Shown here: positions 9,287-20,557 of the stretch, one piece after another
Numbering within the stretch: the stretch's first letter is position 1
Layout: every line of letters starts with the position of its first letter
Origin: Auricularia sp. M13
Taxonomy: Eukaryota; Basidiomycota; Agaricomycetes; Auriculariales; Auriculariaceae
Direction: 5' to 3'
DNA length: 64,000 bases
NCBI GenBank assembly: GCA_037042915.1
Contig: CM073198.1
Coordinates: forward strand, 1,302,001-1,366,000
Notes under the pieces: generated by a model
Database searches by the model: none
Seen by the model: the letters and a program-made list of their open reading frames with translations, nothing else
Told to the model about the DNA's origin: nothing
Position numbers and translations under genes: made by a program

Positions 9287-10636
9287 CATAATACCTGGCA
9301 ATGTAACAAGTGATCATCTTCTGTCTTGCATATCATGTCTCACCTTGAATGTAGTCTTGGTGAAGCACGACAATGCAATGTAACCCACCTAACCGGCCGA
9401 AAACGCGCCGGCAGCATAACACTCCTCTTGCAATCTGTCGTAATCTTGCGACCAGGCTGGCCAAACCTGGCGGCTTGCTCGTCGGTGCTGTACAACCAGG
9501 CCACTGTCATTATGAAACATTGCCCAGGAGGTTGACATTGTGATAGCTTGCTGCTCATTTTCGGCGATTTTGAACGGCTGAGCCACAGGGAAATCTTTTA
9601 CTTAGGATTCTCGGATTCACAGCACGGGTGAGACAGGGCAAAGCACGTGCATATTATTGGGCATGTGGATACAGCACGGGCATAAGGGGGTGTAAATCTA
9701 ATATACCGGAAACGAGGATAGAGGACGCGACAGCTGGTTGGAGGCGGATGAGGTACTGTACGGGAGACGGGGGATGTGCGCGCAGGCGTGTAAGGCGAGG
9801 GAGTGAGGGAAATGCGGGGCGCGCTGCGTGTGTTGAATGTCATGGATCTGAAAAAAGATTAGTTAGTCCGTAATATTGAGGCAGCGGAGCAGGCACGAGC
9901 ACGAGCAGAGCCAGCCAGCCCAGAGGTGCAAAGCGTAGCCCAAGATCAGATAAAGCCCCGGAATTCACTATTGAGTCACAAGAGCACCGAACGCAGGTGG
10001 TCACGAAGCGCGAGCAACTCAGGGCAAGCTCCAGCCAAGTGACAAAGCTAGCAGTCGAAGGCCAGGCGGGCTTTGCGAACGGGGCGGCCCGCTGAAGTCC
10101 TTGAAGCTGGCGATAGGGCGTACGGATGTGCTTGAGGCTGGCAAAAGCGCGATGAGCGCAAGGGGGAGAGCAAAGAGTGCAAAGTCATTTCGAACACCGC
10201 GCTGTTTGTTGACACGGCCCGAACAAGTCCATGACGCTCATGATGACATCGGCCCTGAACACGTCATCGAAGTACAGTAACTTCGGTCCTTGGGAGCCAG
10301 CTGCCTTGGTCGGCGTCGTCTGTTCGACAAAACTGTCTGCTGTAGGATATCGAAATGGTATGAGATAAATACAGTAATCGAAATGCAGAAGCAGCTCCGG
10401 GTGGATGCGACCTCATTGAGCTACCCTGCATATACCCAGGAAGACCCAGGATATCTATCAGGCTTGCCGCAGAATCACAGCTTCATGGAGGCAGCCAGTA
10501 AGCCGTCGGTAATCGATGGTAATCTACTGCCCATGTTTGACTCGGATTTCGATCCGTTACCAGGTTCCATACGGAGTGTAATCCGAGTATAATTATCGGA
10601 CATCATGACGAGTTCTGCCCTCGTCATGTAGAAACT
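9287..10636. other. Intergenic, no gene seen
   Basis: About 1.3 kb without a convincing frame or recognisable repeat. Confidence 0.5.
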
Positions 10637-10642
10637 TATAAA
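10637..10642 (+). promoter_or_regulatory. TATA-like box
   Basis: TATAAA 65 bases upstream of the ATG at 10707, a plausible core promoter for the following gene. Confidence 0.45.
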
Positions 10643-10706
10643 GACTTTCAAGTTGCCACTTCCAGTACAACCTACTGTCACACGAAGTAAGTTCCTACGC
10701 CTTTTC

Positions 10707-11416
10707 ATGATGAAGCCCGCGGCAACGCAAGCCGCGACCGCGCCCAAGGTTGAAAAGACGGAGAAGGTGCGTCCGACACGGCATCGACTGCTCTCGATGC
10801 TGACGCCACATTGCTCTGGCAGAAGCCTGCGCAGCAGCTCGACCTCGACGCCATCGCGGGTTACTATTACATCGTCGCGCCCGGAATTACGCGCGAGTGG
10901 CCGCCGCCGGACAAGGGCGTGATCAAGTTCGCGCTGGCGCCGTCGCCCGGGCGCTCTCACCTCTGGGGCGACTTCGACTTCGGGCCCGTCGCGGGCCAGC
11001 TGCGCTCCACCACCACGCTCTCCCCGGCGAACCGCATTGTGCGCTTCCTCTGGCGCGGGCGCGACACAGGCGAGGGCATGCAGCGCTTCGGGAAGGACTA
11101 CACCTTTTCGATCACCTTCCAGCCGGACGGCGGCATCAAGGGCACCTTCTCGTGGCTCGGCAAGTTCGAGTTCACGGGCACGAAGAATAACAACTACCCC
11201 AAGCCGCTGCATAAGGTGCCCAGCTGGAAGCAGGAGTTCTGGGCGGTCAACGCGGGCAGCTACGAGTATGAGAGCCGCTCGCGCTGGGGCGGGTGGCACG
11301 ACCCCGGCCCTGCGTATATCGAGCCCAACTCGGATACCGATGACGATGCGCCTGGCCCGTCTTCTGGGCCGCGCCGCAAGCAGACTGCGAAGAAGTCGCA
11401 AACATACTACTACTGA
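10707..11416 (+). CDS. Hypothetical beta-rich protein (unnamed basidiomycete family)
   Basis: Exons 10707..10766 and 10823..11416 (56-nt intron, GTGCGT donor, GCTGAC branch-like site, GCAG acceptor) encode 217 residues. The N-terminus is short and charged (PKVEKTEK). The core (about 30-175) alternates short strands with Gly/Trp turns: LDLDAIAGYYYIVAPGI, HLWGDFDFGPVAG, RIVRFLWRGRDTGEG, FSITFQPDGGIKGTFSWLGKFEFTG. The tail is acidic then basic (NSDTDDDAPG, RRKQTAKK). I recall similar one-domain proteins recurring in mushroom genomes without a named function; the pattern suggests a small beta-barrel or sandwich. No signal peptide. The intron is needed because the upstream frame closes at a TGA. 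Confidence 0.75.
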
Positions 11417-12117
11417 CCGCGCCTCATGTGTTCTCACCGTAAGTACATTATATTTCTGATTGTAAGGCGTTCTGTCGGATATTTGGCATGTCTTATCTTA
11501 AATCTCAACGATTTCTCTCTCTTCCCCAGTTTCTCCACGACAACGTCTGCATCCCTGAGCCCTGAACGCAGCTGGCAATTCCCTGAAAGTCGAAATCTCA
11601 TCATCGGGTCACTAATCGGGGAAATGCACGACGCACCCCACAACTTAGAAAGAAAGGCTCTGAACGTGAGAAATTCCGACATTCTCAACGTCGTCAGAAC
11701 GTGAGAGGTGGATGACGCGTGTGGGAAGGGGTGCTCCGCGGCATCAAACGCCGATCTGGCGAGACTGAATAACAATTCTTACAGCAAGCGCTTGAGCGCG
11801 GGCCAGCGACCCCAGCATCTACGGCGATCCCCCCCGACGTTCTTCCAGACGCGCGTGGAAATATTGCTGTACGCCTCTGCCACCGGTGTTCTTCCGCGAC
11901 ATGCTCTGGGAAGTTACCGAACGACGCTTCCGAAAAGCGGGTCAAGCAAGTTACAGCAGTGTCGACTCGTGCGGACTTGGGACTCGTAACAACACGTCTG
12001 CCCCAGACTTGAAGTCAGGATTGGACACCGGGCCGGGCCACGTCAGTGCGCGAGAGCTTTATGCGACGAGGAATCGAAAACTTCCTCGCCGGGGAAACGC
12101 TGCTGTGCACAAGAATC
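11417..12117. other. Intergenic, no gene seen
   Basis: Leads from the preceding gene into the repeat island. No family-like frame seen. Confidence 0.45.
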
Positions 12118-14160
12118 TCAACGGCTCAGGCTGTCCGGATCCGCGTACCGTAACGACTTGTTGGAGAATCGATGTTCTGAGTGGCCAGCCCATGGCGCCA
12201 TATGGAAGTTCTGTATTCCAGGCAACCTACTGTATGGGACCGCAAGAACCCCTGCAGGCACCGACGCTGAGGCTGATAGCCGTGCACAGTGCACTGTAGG
12301 ACTTCTGCCACTGGTGGCTGGCCCTTTGCGCATACAGTACGCACACATGGACATCTTGGTTCCCCGGACCGGCGCCGCATTGCTTTGCGGGGTCGCCGGA
12401 TCCGCGCGCTTCGAATGACAATGCGGGCCAATCTGGAAACAAATGGGGGTGGGAGGAGTAGTGCGGCTCTCGTGCTGGGATATGTCGGTGCATTGCCGGG
12501 GTATGTTGAAATTCCTCAGTTAGCTGCGGAGGAGTCGAATGAACACGCCGATTGATGGACTCTGCCTTTACCCCGTACTCCGCGGCATCACCGACAGCCC
12601 GTGCGCCGGACAGCTCTGAGTGTACCGCTCTGGTTTCGCACGAGCTGGATGGCGACGGGTGGCGCCATCGGTTCCCCGGCCCCGTATGCATCGAGCGCTC
12701 TGAGGCAACGCATCGCCGATGATCTCCCACGCATAGGAACATGCCGTGCACTGGGACCAGTGAGCAGTTCGCGATGACCCGGTGTTATACCGACGTCGAT
12801 AGTCCAGGGGGCAACTCAGGGACTCGGAAGATGCGGATCCTGTCGCACCTTTGCTCTTCGGGAACGGACGAACTGAATTGCAGTTCTAAACATCGTCATG
12901 AACGCCTGCGACAGGACTTCCGCTGTACCTTTAGAGCCTGAGATCAGATTACAGTAGCACCACCGAATGCAGTGAGTCGAACGAACACGAAGATGCGGAT
13001 CCTGTACAGTTTAAAACGAGAGTTTGATCGCGTGGAGTGAGAGCCTTGGAGTAGAAACGGACTGAATTCACAACATCATCATGACGACTACTGGATGCTC
13101 AATGGGAGCGTCATTGGAAAGGTCATCGTGTTGCTGGGTGTACGAGTAGACCATCTCACCTCGCCTCCAGTTACTCCCAGCGCGGAATGAGGAGCCGCTA
13201 CGAGTCGATCAGATTCTGCAGCTTTGGAAGAAGAGCCCTTGATTATCGCAGCCATGACAGTCACCCTGTTTCTCAGTTAGGCGAATTCATGCTAGTAGTA
13301 GTAACTCTTTGAATGCAACAACGGCCGCAATCGGATATGAGAAATTAATTGTAGTCCGAGAATCCTCCTCCCTCATGCCGTAAGGTAGCTCTGAACGTGC
13401 ACTATCTCGAGTGAGAACGTGTTCTGAGAGGTCGAGAACGTACAATGAACGTGCATGCAGCGATAGGAACATTGTTTGTGCTTCAGAGTTAAACCGACGG
13501 TCCGGCGTATCGCGTTCTGCGATTCGCTCCTGCCAGGCTGATAGTGCCCCAAAAATCACGCGCCTGAGACCGCAAGGATACTCAGAACTCAGTCGTTGAC
13601 GTTCCTGGAGGGCACGACGTGGTGGCGAGCGAGCTTAACATGCGAACTTGCAGGTGTAAACTCACCACTTGACAGGGTCGACAATTACCATCACTTACGG
13701 TAATGCAGAGATCCGTATAGGTATTGTCCAGACATCCTGATCGTTCGTTCGCATTAAGAATAAACTGAAGCATGCGCTCAACATGGGACCACGTATGTAA
13801 CCGGGATAATGTCACTTCAACTCGTTTGCCAAGTCTCCAGGCACATTGCCAAATTGGCTGACCATCGAGAACCGCACAAAGGAGGGAAGGAGGGCCCGCC
13901 CAGCCAGAAGGCCGGAGCGGGACAGGCAAAGATTTCGACGGTGCCCCCGGCGTAGCCGAGGACAGCACGAGCGAGCAACGTGATGGCGGATAGTCGTCGC
14001 CGTGCTATGCGCGACGCACTCGCACCGTGCACGCAATGTACTGGAAGGCGCGCACGCCATCAAGGTAAGTATGAGTTGCTCTAGTGCGTTGGAGTGGGTT
14101 TATAACAGAGGTTTGTGCGCACGGACCTCTTGGGCGGGCGCGACGGCTGAGGAAAATATC
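12118..14160 (+). repeat. Long degenerate interspersed repeat, copy I
   Basis: Three anchor blocks are shared in the same order with other copies. Block A (about 12180-12430) includes CTGATAGCCGTGCAC and GCATTGCTTTGCGGGGTCG. Block B (about 12580-13240) includes GATCTCCCACGC and ACTACTGGATGCTCAATGG. Block C (about 13560-14160) is the most conserved, with CGCACGCCATCAAGGTAAGT. No intact frame lies inside. Copies II (same strand), III (inverted) and IV (block C only) are listed separately. The class is unknown. Confidence 0.75.
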
Positions 14161-15199
14161 TCAACGCCCATGTGTAATTTGATTAAACTCTGAGCTTAGA
14201 GGTTGTATTTTAATACTGTGCTCATTGCTGTATCAGTGACAGCTCTCACTCGGTTTGTGAGCGGAAAATATTGTCGGATCGGCGGAGTTAGCGGACCATT
14301 TGCCGTAACTTGAGCAGCAACCACCACCACAGTCGTTCCTGCGCGCCCCGTCTTCATGCTTTGCTTCGTCTGTCCTGCCGGAAAAATGCATATCAATGAC
14401 TGGAAATTGCGTTTTCGCGAGCAGCTTCGTTCCCGTGTAACTGTGTTATGCTCGCTGCCACCTGGATCTCGACCCTGCCGCAAACAATGAACGCGCACCT
14501 CGACTCTGCTCATCCTCTTTCTGCGCGTTGGGAACGCGCCGAGCATCGCTTTGTTCTTTCGAACTTCCGGCAACAAACCTTGCTCGCTTCCATTCTGCTC
14601 TCTTTGCGCGTCCCGCTCGAAAGGCGCGACTGCTGCTCATGCTCAGGCTAGGTTTGTTCACCTCGCGAGAGATAGCGCTGCGCAATACCATTACGATTCG
14701 CCTCTCCATCCGGTCCAGATATTCGCTCCTTTGCGTTCGCAGCGAAAACGACGCACGCATCGAGGGTCCCGCACGCTGAATCGGCTCCTACTCCAGGGGA
14801 CTCCCGAATGCCTCAGCTCTACGCCATCATCTTCTGCGCGCGCGAGGAATCTTCCCGATCCTCGTTTACCAGCTCGCATCAATAAGTAATGAGTATCTGA
14901 GATCTGAGTCTGGACACTCTGGCCGGTACGGTACTACTCGGCAAGGCAACGGTGCGTTGGCAATGGTCGCAACGCTCTAGGCAGTATTGAGAAGACCATG
15001 CTGCAGATGGAAATTTCGATTCCACCCCGAGTTTTACGACATAGTTCGCTACCTATGCGGTGCGCGCGGTCTCAGATCCCCAAGCACTGAATATTCGGAC
15101 TGCGGTGCTATGCTCCAACTAATCGACGGAATCACGCTCACCCCCGTCCAAAATCCCACTCGGAAGAATCTCAAATGCTCGAATGTCCAGTGCGAATTC
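14161..15199. other. Inter-repeat spacer, no gene seen
   Basis: Sequence between two repeat copies. Short overlapping frames in both strands but nothing family-like. Confidence 0.45.
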
Positions 15200-17230
15200 C
15201 GCGTCAAGGAGGATCGAGATTCCGAGTGGCTAGACCATGGCGCCACATGAAGTTCTCCGAGTCAGGAAACCAACTGTAAGTATGGGTCCGCAAGAACCAT
15301 CTGCAGGCATCGAGAATGAGGCTGATAGCCGTGCACATCTGCATCTCCAGCTGCATCTGTATAGTAGGTCTTCTGCCAGTGGCTAGCCCGCTGCCACACA
15401 TGGCATGGACGTCCGAGTCTTGGTTCCCGCATTGCTTTGCGGGGTCGCGGCTCCGGATCCGCGCGCTTCGAATTCTTGGGTCTGGCAGTGACGGCCAATC
15501 TGGATTCTGGAACAAATGCACATGCGGGTCGGGAGGGGTTTGGTTGGTGCATTGCTGCTGTTCCCACTTGGTGTCGGGCGACTCGGATCCGGAAGGTTCA
15601 GAGTAGTAGGAGAGTCGGAGGTCGGAATCGTAGCTGCCGCCGATGGGACGCTCCGGAGTCCACAGTCCACACTCCACAGTCCGCGGCATCACCGTCTCTC
15701 CGGCATACACACTCTCTCCCACTCCGCGGCTGCTCTCACCGCCTATAGTATGCTTGTTTCATCTTTAACACGGGTTTGCTACTACACCGCGTCACCGTTT
15801 CCCCGAGCGCCCGACCCGGGCATCGGTATCGGTATCGGTATCGAGCTGGGCGCATAGATACATATTGTGCATCGCCGACGATCTCCCACGCGGGTGCGCA
15901 GGGACCAGGGACCAGTGAGCGAGGTTCCGGACTCAGCTCAATAGAGTTGTTCACAACTTCAGACGGGACCTCAAGGTTTGGAAGACGCGGGTACAGTACA
16001 GTGCCCTGGACCTTTCAAAGGCCTCTGAGAGTGGCAGGGAATGCGAAGCATCCTCGCGACATGACGACTATCCCAGGCCTCTGAAAAAATGCACCGCGGC
16101 CGGCGAGGCTCATGGAAGCACAACATCGCCGCGCTTGGCACTGTCACCGTGTCAGAGACGCCCCCTCCCCCCAATCGTCGCTTGCCGCTCGTCACATTCG
16201 CCGCGCCCAAGTCTGTTTCCCAGTAAGGCGATATAAAGCATATTTGCCGAATGCGCGAAGCATGCCATTGCCACAACCCATCAAGATTCAACATCCCAGT
16301 CTTCTGCCAGTGGCACGCACCCACGCGGACAGCCTGATCATGAGAGACTGCAGTGCCGCTGGCTTCGCGCGGGGTCGAGGGAACGGGGGAAAGGCGTATA
16401 GTAAGTTTTCGCGATTCCGACTCGGAGATCACGCACTACATACTGTACTTACCCTGCAAGACTGGTGAGGTACCCGCGCTCGACGTGGGGATCCTCCTTA
16501 AATTTTTCCTACCGTAACTAAGTACGATTCTGGAACGATTACAGTAAGAGAGTGTGCGACTCGGAGGGGTCCAATACGGGGGAGGGAAGGCTCGTCGCGC
16601 TTGGCCCTGTCCAGTGTCAGAGCACAGTCCCCAATCGTCGCTTATGCACCACTCGACATTTGACAGTTGACAGTTGACAGCACTGGGCCCATGATTGTGT
16701 GGTGGTCGAAAATCGCTAGAGATTACCGTCATGGTTTTCTGCAAGAATACAAGTGAATCTATTGAATGTGGCACAATAGAAATCTCGGTGCCACTCTCTC
16801 ACATATTACAAAGGATACTCATTGAACAAGTGAATAGTTTGAATGGTGGTCCTGAAATTAGTTAACAACCACCCTCAAACGATTATTATTCATTCTTGCA
16901 GAAAATCAGTCTATGAATCTCTTACAAATGTCAACCAATCCACTATTCCGGGTCCAGTGCAGCGACCCCCTGATTATGAGTCTGTTCCCCAGTAAGGCAA
17001 GACGAAGCCAAGTCTCAATGCGAGAAGCCTGCCAGCCAGAGGATCGAATCGAATCGACGTCTTCTGCCGGTGGCAAGGCTGCACGACAGACTACATCTCT
17101 CGAACCGAAATGCCGCGCGCTTGCCTGTGAGGTGCGGGGGGTCGAGAGACGAGCAAGCTTAAGGATCCGACGATCCGGCGTATCGCGTTCTTCACTCGCG
17201 TCGTTCGGCGAAAATCACGCGCATCAGTGA
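15200..17230 (+). repeat. Long degenerate interspersed repeat, copy II (rearranged)
   Basis: Block A recurs at about 15230-15600 and the GATCTCCCACGC anchor near 15880. Part of the block between B and C (GGCGTATCGCGTTCT, AAAATCACGCGC) lies near 17170-17225. An internal stretch with CCCCAATCGTCGCTT and CCCAGTAAGGC occurs twice (about 16130-16340 and 16590-17080), the second time split by about 300 bp of A/T-rich DNA. A short GGTATC minisatellite lies near 15820-15843. No coding frame is credible. Confidence 0.6.
16735..16905. mobile_element. Possible small inverted-repeat insertion
   Basis: A 171-bp A/T-rich segment bounded by a perfect 14-bp inverted repeat (TTTTCTGCAAGAAT and its complement), inside the stretch that splits the second unit of repeat copy II. 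No target duplication could be assigned, so a MITE is only one reading. Confidence 0.35.
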
Positions 17231-19027
17231 GGTAAGTACCCACCTGCCTTCGCATTCCCGGAACCCTCGTTCCTCAAGTAAGTATGTATGATTCGGAAGC
17301 TAGAGTCGACAGGCCTAAGTAGGATGAACCGAACTCCATATGCATGATCTTTTTCACATGCAAGATATGATATCGCCTGCCGTAATCGCCGAGGGTATTC
17401 ACATGCTCTGAGTCTTGAGTCTTGAGTCTTGGGTGGAACGTGCGCACCGGCGGCACCGTTATCGCGCGCGAACATAGCGGGCGGTCTTACGGCCGAAAAG
17501 CGAGCGCGAGCATCGTGCCGTGGGTGACGAGCGACGATCCGGCGCCCCACCCCCGCCCTGTTCCTTGCCCAATGCCCAATGCCCCCATCCCCCGCATCGA
17601 GGGATCGTCGATGACGCGCGTACAAAAACGCTTCAAATGCCCTGCGCATCGACGTGGACGGTTCAGCTCGTCAAGCGCCGGTCTGGCGTCCGAATGGCGC
17701 GATAAGACGCACCCTCAGCCTGATAATCAACCGCACGAACCAGGTCCGGGGAATCATGATACCGGGATCATCATGATCAGGAGCAGGGACGATAGATAAA
17801 GATAATGATAAAGATAAAGATAAGGGAATAGTGCTGATCCGCGATGGTTATCGCTATCCGTATCGCACGTGCGCCCTGCCCCGCCCCGCCCCAGATTCTC
17901 AGTCTCAGTGTGGAATGCGCAGTTGAGTCAGAGATGGGGTCTCGAATCGATGCACGGCGCACGGTAATGAAGCGAATGGCAGCGCGCGCCATATGCATTG
18001 AGTTGGGCAGGAGAAGCTGGAACACGGGGATGGAAGGGTGCGCACGGAATCGATGCAAGAACTGGTCGCCGTTTTGGGAGCGGGACCAAACGCCCAGACT
18101 GCGAGTCGCGCCCTGTCGCCTGTCGCTGTCACCCCGCACGGCGGACACGATTGGCCCGGGGAGGGCCAATCGCGGCGGTTCCGTGGCGCCCCGAGTGGGG
18201 GAGCAACGCCGACTGACGGGAAAGAATTGAATGAGCCAGAGCGGGAGGCTGGGGAGGGGGTCTGCCAGTCTGTGCTGGCCGGCGTCTGTCTGTCTGTCTG
18301 TTGCATTGACTCGGACAGTGACGCGGTTATTATATTACTGTACAGTGCAGTTGGAGCTGGAGCTGGGACGGAGATCTCAGGCTGGCCAGCTAGCTCATGA
18401 CGACGTCCCAACGGGCGCCAGAACGTTGCGAGGATTCAGTGAATAGGCTCGGTTCGGTGTATCCTCTGAGGACCCCCAAGCCAGACGAAGTCGGCGTATC
18501 TCAGCGCGTGGGAAGACGAATTGAGCACGGAGAAACAATAGTAAGCGAAATAAACACGGGCGCGGTGCGGTGCACTGCCGATCGGCTGTTGGACGGAGGG
18601 GAGGCTCATGGACATGGTGCGACTGATTGATGGCGGGGTGGGTCGGGCTCGGATTCGGATAAGCGCTCCTCCGCACCGCGTCCATTCAGTTGAAAAAAAG
18701 TAGACGCAGGGGCTGGGGCTGGGGCCCGTCCGGAGTCTGGAGAGAAAAAAAGTGGTGCGGGAGAAGGACTGAATTGGGCGGGCAGTCGGGGAATGCTCGG
18801 GGCACAGAGGCAGAGAGATGGGACCAGGGGAGAGGGGCGGTCGGGCGCGGACCGGCGCACGCACGGTGGCATTTGGCTTCCCCTTCTTTCCTTACCTTCG
18901 TCCTCCCACTCCCACTCTGACTCTGCCCATAGACATATAGATAGATAGATAGACAGTAGATGCGCCTCCTCTACTAGAGACTAGAGTCCTACCCCACACA
19001 CGCTCCACGCCTTATCCGACGACGACG
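17231..19027. promoter_or_regulatory. Upstream region of the cre1-like gene
   Basis: About 1.8 kb without a gene. Several matches to the CreA consensus SYGGRG occur: GTGGGG 18195-18200, CTGGGG 18249-18254, GCGGGG 18633-18638, and a tandem CTGGGG pair 18713-18724 about 310 bases before the start codon. GATA-rich microsatellites lie near 17788-17822 and 18936-18956. Such short motifs are expected by chance in G-rich DNA, so autoregulation is only a suggestion. Confidence 0.35.
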
Positions 19028-20557
19028 ATGCCGACGACCGCGACGGGCAGCGAGACGAAGGAGAAGGCGCGCCCCTACAAGTGCCCGTACCCCCTCTGCG
19101 GCCGCGCTTTCTCGCGCCTCGAGCACCAGGTGCGCTTTTTGCGTTTGCCGGGCGCTGATCGCTGACGATGTCTTGCCCGTCCTCCGACTTGCCCCGCTGC
19201 CCACCGCCTCCGACTCTCCCCATCGCCCGCTCCGCTCCGGCAGACTCGACACATCCGCACGCACACGGGCGAGAAGCCGTTCGGGTGCACGCACGCGGGG
19301 TGCAACAAGCGGTTCAGCCGCTCGGACGAGCTCACGCGCCACCTGCGCATCCACTCCGGCCAGGCCTCCTCCCATTCTGGCGAGCGCCGCCAAGGCCAGC
19401 AGTCCACCAAACGCAAGACACACGGCAGCAGCAAGAGTCGGCCAGGCAGCGACGGCGAGGACGACGTGCGTCTAGCGTTTTGTTATGTTATTGCTCCCTG
19501 TGCACCGCTGGCTGACGTTGCTTCCGCGTTGCAGCTGCAGCTGTCGCCGCCCCCGCCGCCCGACGCCGAGGACCTGTACGAGCTCGAGCACGCCGAGGCC
19601 CTGCGCCGCGCCGAGTACGAGCGCAGGCACCACGCCCTGCTGCTCCAGGCGCGCTCCAAGTCCGCCGGCACCTCGCCCGTCTCCTCGTCGCTGCCCCTCC
19701 CCCTCCCCAATGGCCCGGGCTCGGCGCTGCACACGCCGAGGGACCGCGAAGACGATATGTCTATGGCCACGCTCGATAATGGCCGCGAGATCTACGATAG
19801 ATTCTACGAGGTGCTCGGCCGGCCTACCGCGGGCGTCGGGATTGGGAAGCGGAGCGCGAGCAGGAGCGCGCCGCACTCGCCGCCGCGCCGCCATGAACGC
19901 CTGCCCGGCCACCCGTACGCGCTGCACATGGGGCACCACCCGCAGCTGCCCCTCCCCCTCCATTCGCCCTACCCATACCCGCACTCGCACTCCCAGCAAC
20001 ACTCCCCGCGCGGAAGCGCAGGCAGCTCCAGCTCGGGCGGCTCGCCGCCCGCCTCGGGCTTCTCGACGCCCGCCAGCCCGCACACCCTCACCCACAGCCA
20101 GCAGCACGCGTTCAGCCCCGCGCTGAGCCACAGCCTGCGCAGTCTCGCGCTCGAGCGCGAGCGCGTGCGCGAGATCGTCAGCTACGGATACGGCAGCGCC
20201 GCCGCCAGCCGCGCGCCCAGTCCCGAGCGCGAGCGGCAGCCGGGGTCGTACTCGACGGGCACCAGTCCCACCACTATGGCCTCGCACCTCTCCTCTTCCG
20301 CCCGCAGGAGGAGTGCGGGCATCGGGGTGGGCGGGATGGGTATGACCCCTATTCACTCGCCCACCGCCTACGCAGGACATGGTGGAGGACAGGGAGGAGG
20401 ACCGTGGACGGCGCCGCACAGTCGCGAGCCCAGTCCGCCCATTACGCTCGCGCCGTTGAGGCTGACGGGCGTGGATGAGGAGGAGGAGATGGGCCAGGGC
20501 GCGGGGCTGAGGTTGCCCGGGCTGGCGGAGGTTGTCGGGCATAATGGGGAGCGCTGA
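19028..20557 (+). CDS. cre1: CreA/Mig1-type C2H2 carbon catabolite repressor
   Basis: CreA/Cre1 binds SYGGRG sites and represses genes for alternative carbon sources, including lignocellulose enzymes, when glucose is present. Exons 19028..19129, 19244..19465 and 19535..20557 give 448 residues. Two C2H2 fingers (C19, C24, H37, H41 and C49, C54, H67, H71) read RPYKCP...[19 protein letters not shown] and [17 protein letters not shown], the diagnostic CreA/Mig1 spacing and recognition residues. The first intron splits finger 1 after LEHQ, within its recognition helix. Downstream lie a basic stretch ([11 protein letters not shown]) and long Ser/Pro/His-rich low-complexity regions, as in other Cre1 proteins. 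The gene lies between two inverted copies of a long repeat. A longer frame on the opposite strand is a GC-rich shadow. Confidence 0.88.

Noticed and set aside
10475-11437. 320-codon minus-strand frame
   Set aside because: Shadow of the two-exon plus-strand gene at 10707-11416; biased Arg/Ala composition.
15818-15845. Telomere-like or regulatory array (GGTATC repeats)
   Set aside because: Only three to four units of a simple hexamer; ordinary microsatellite.
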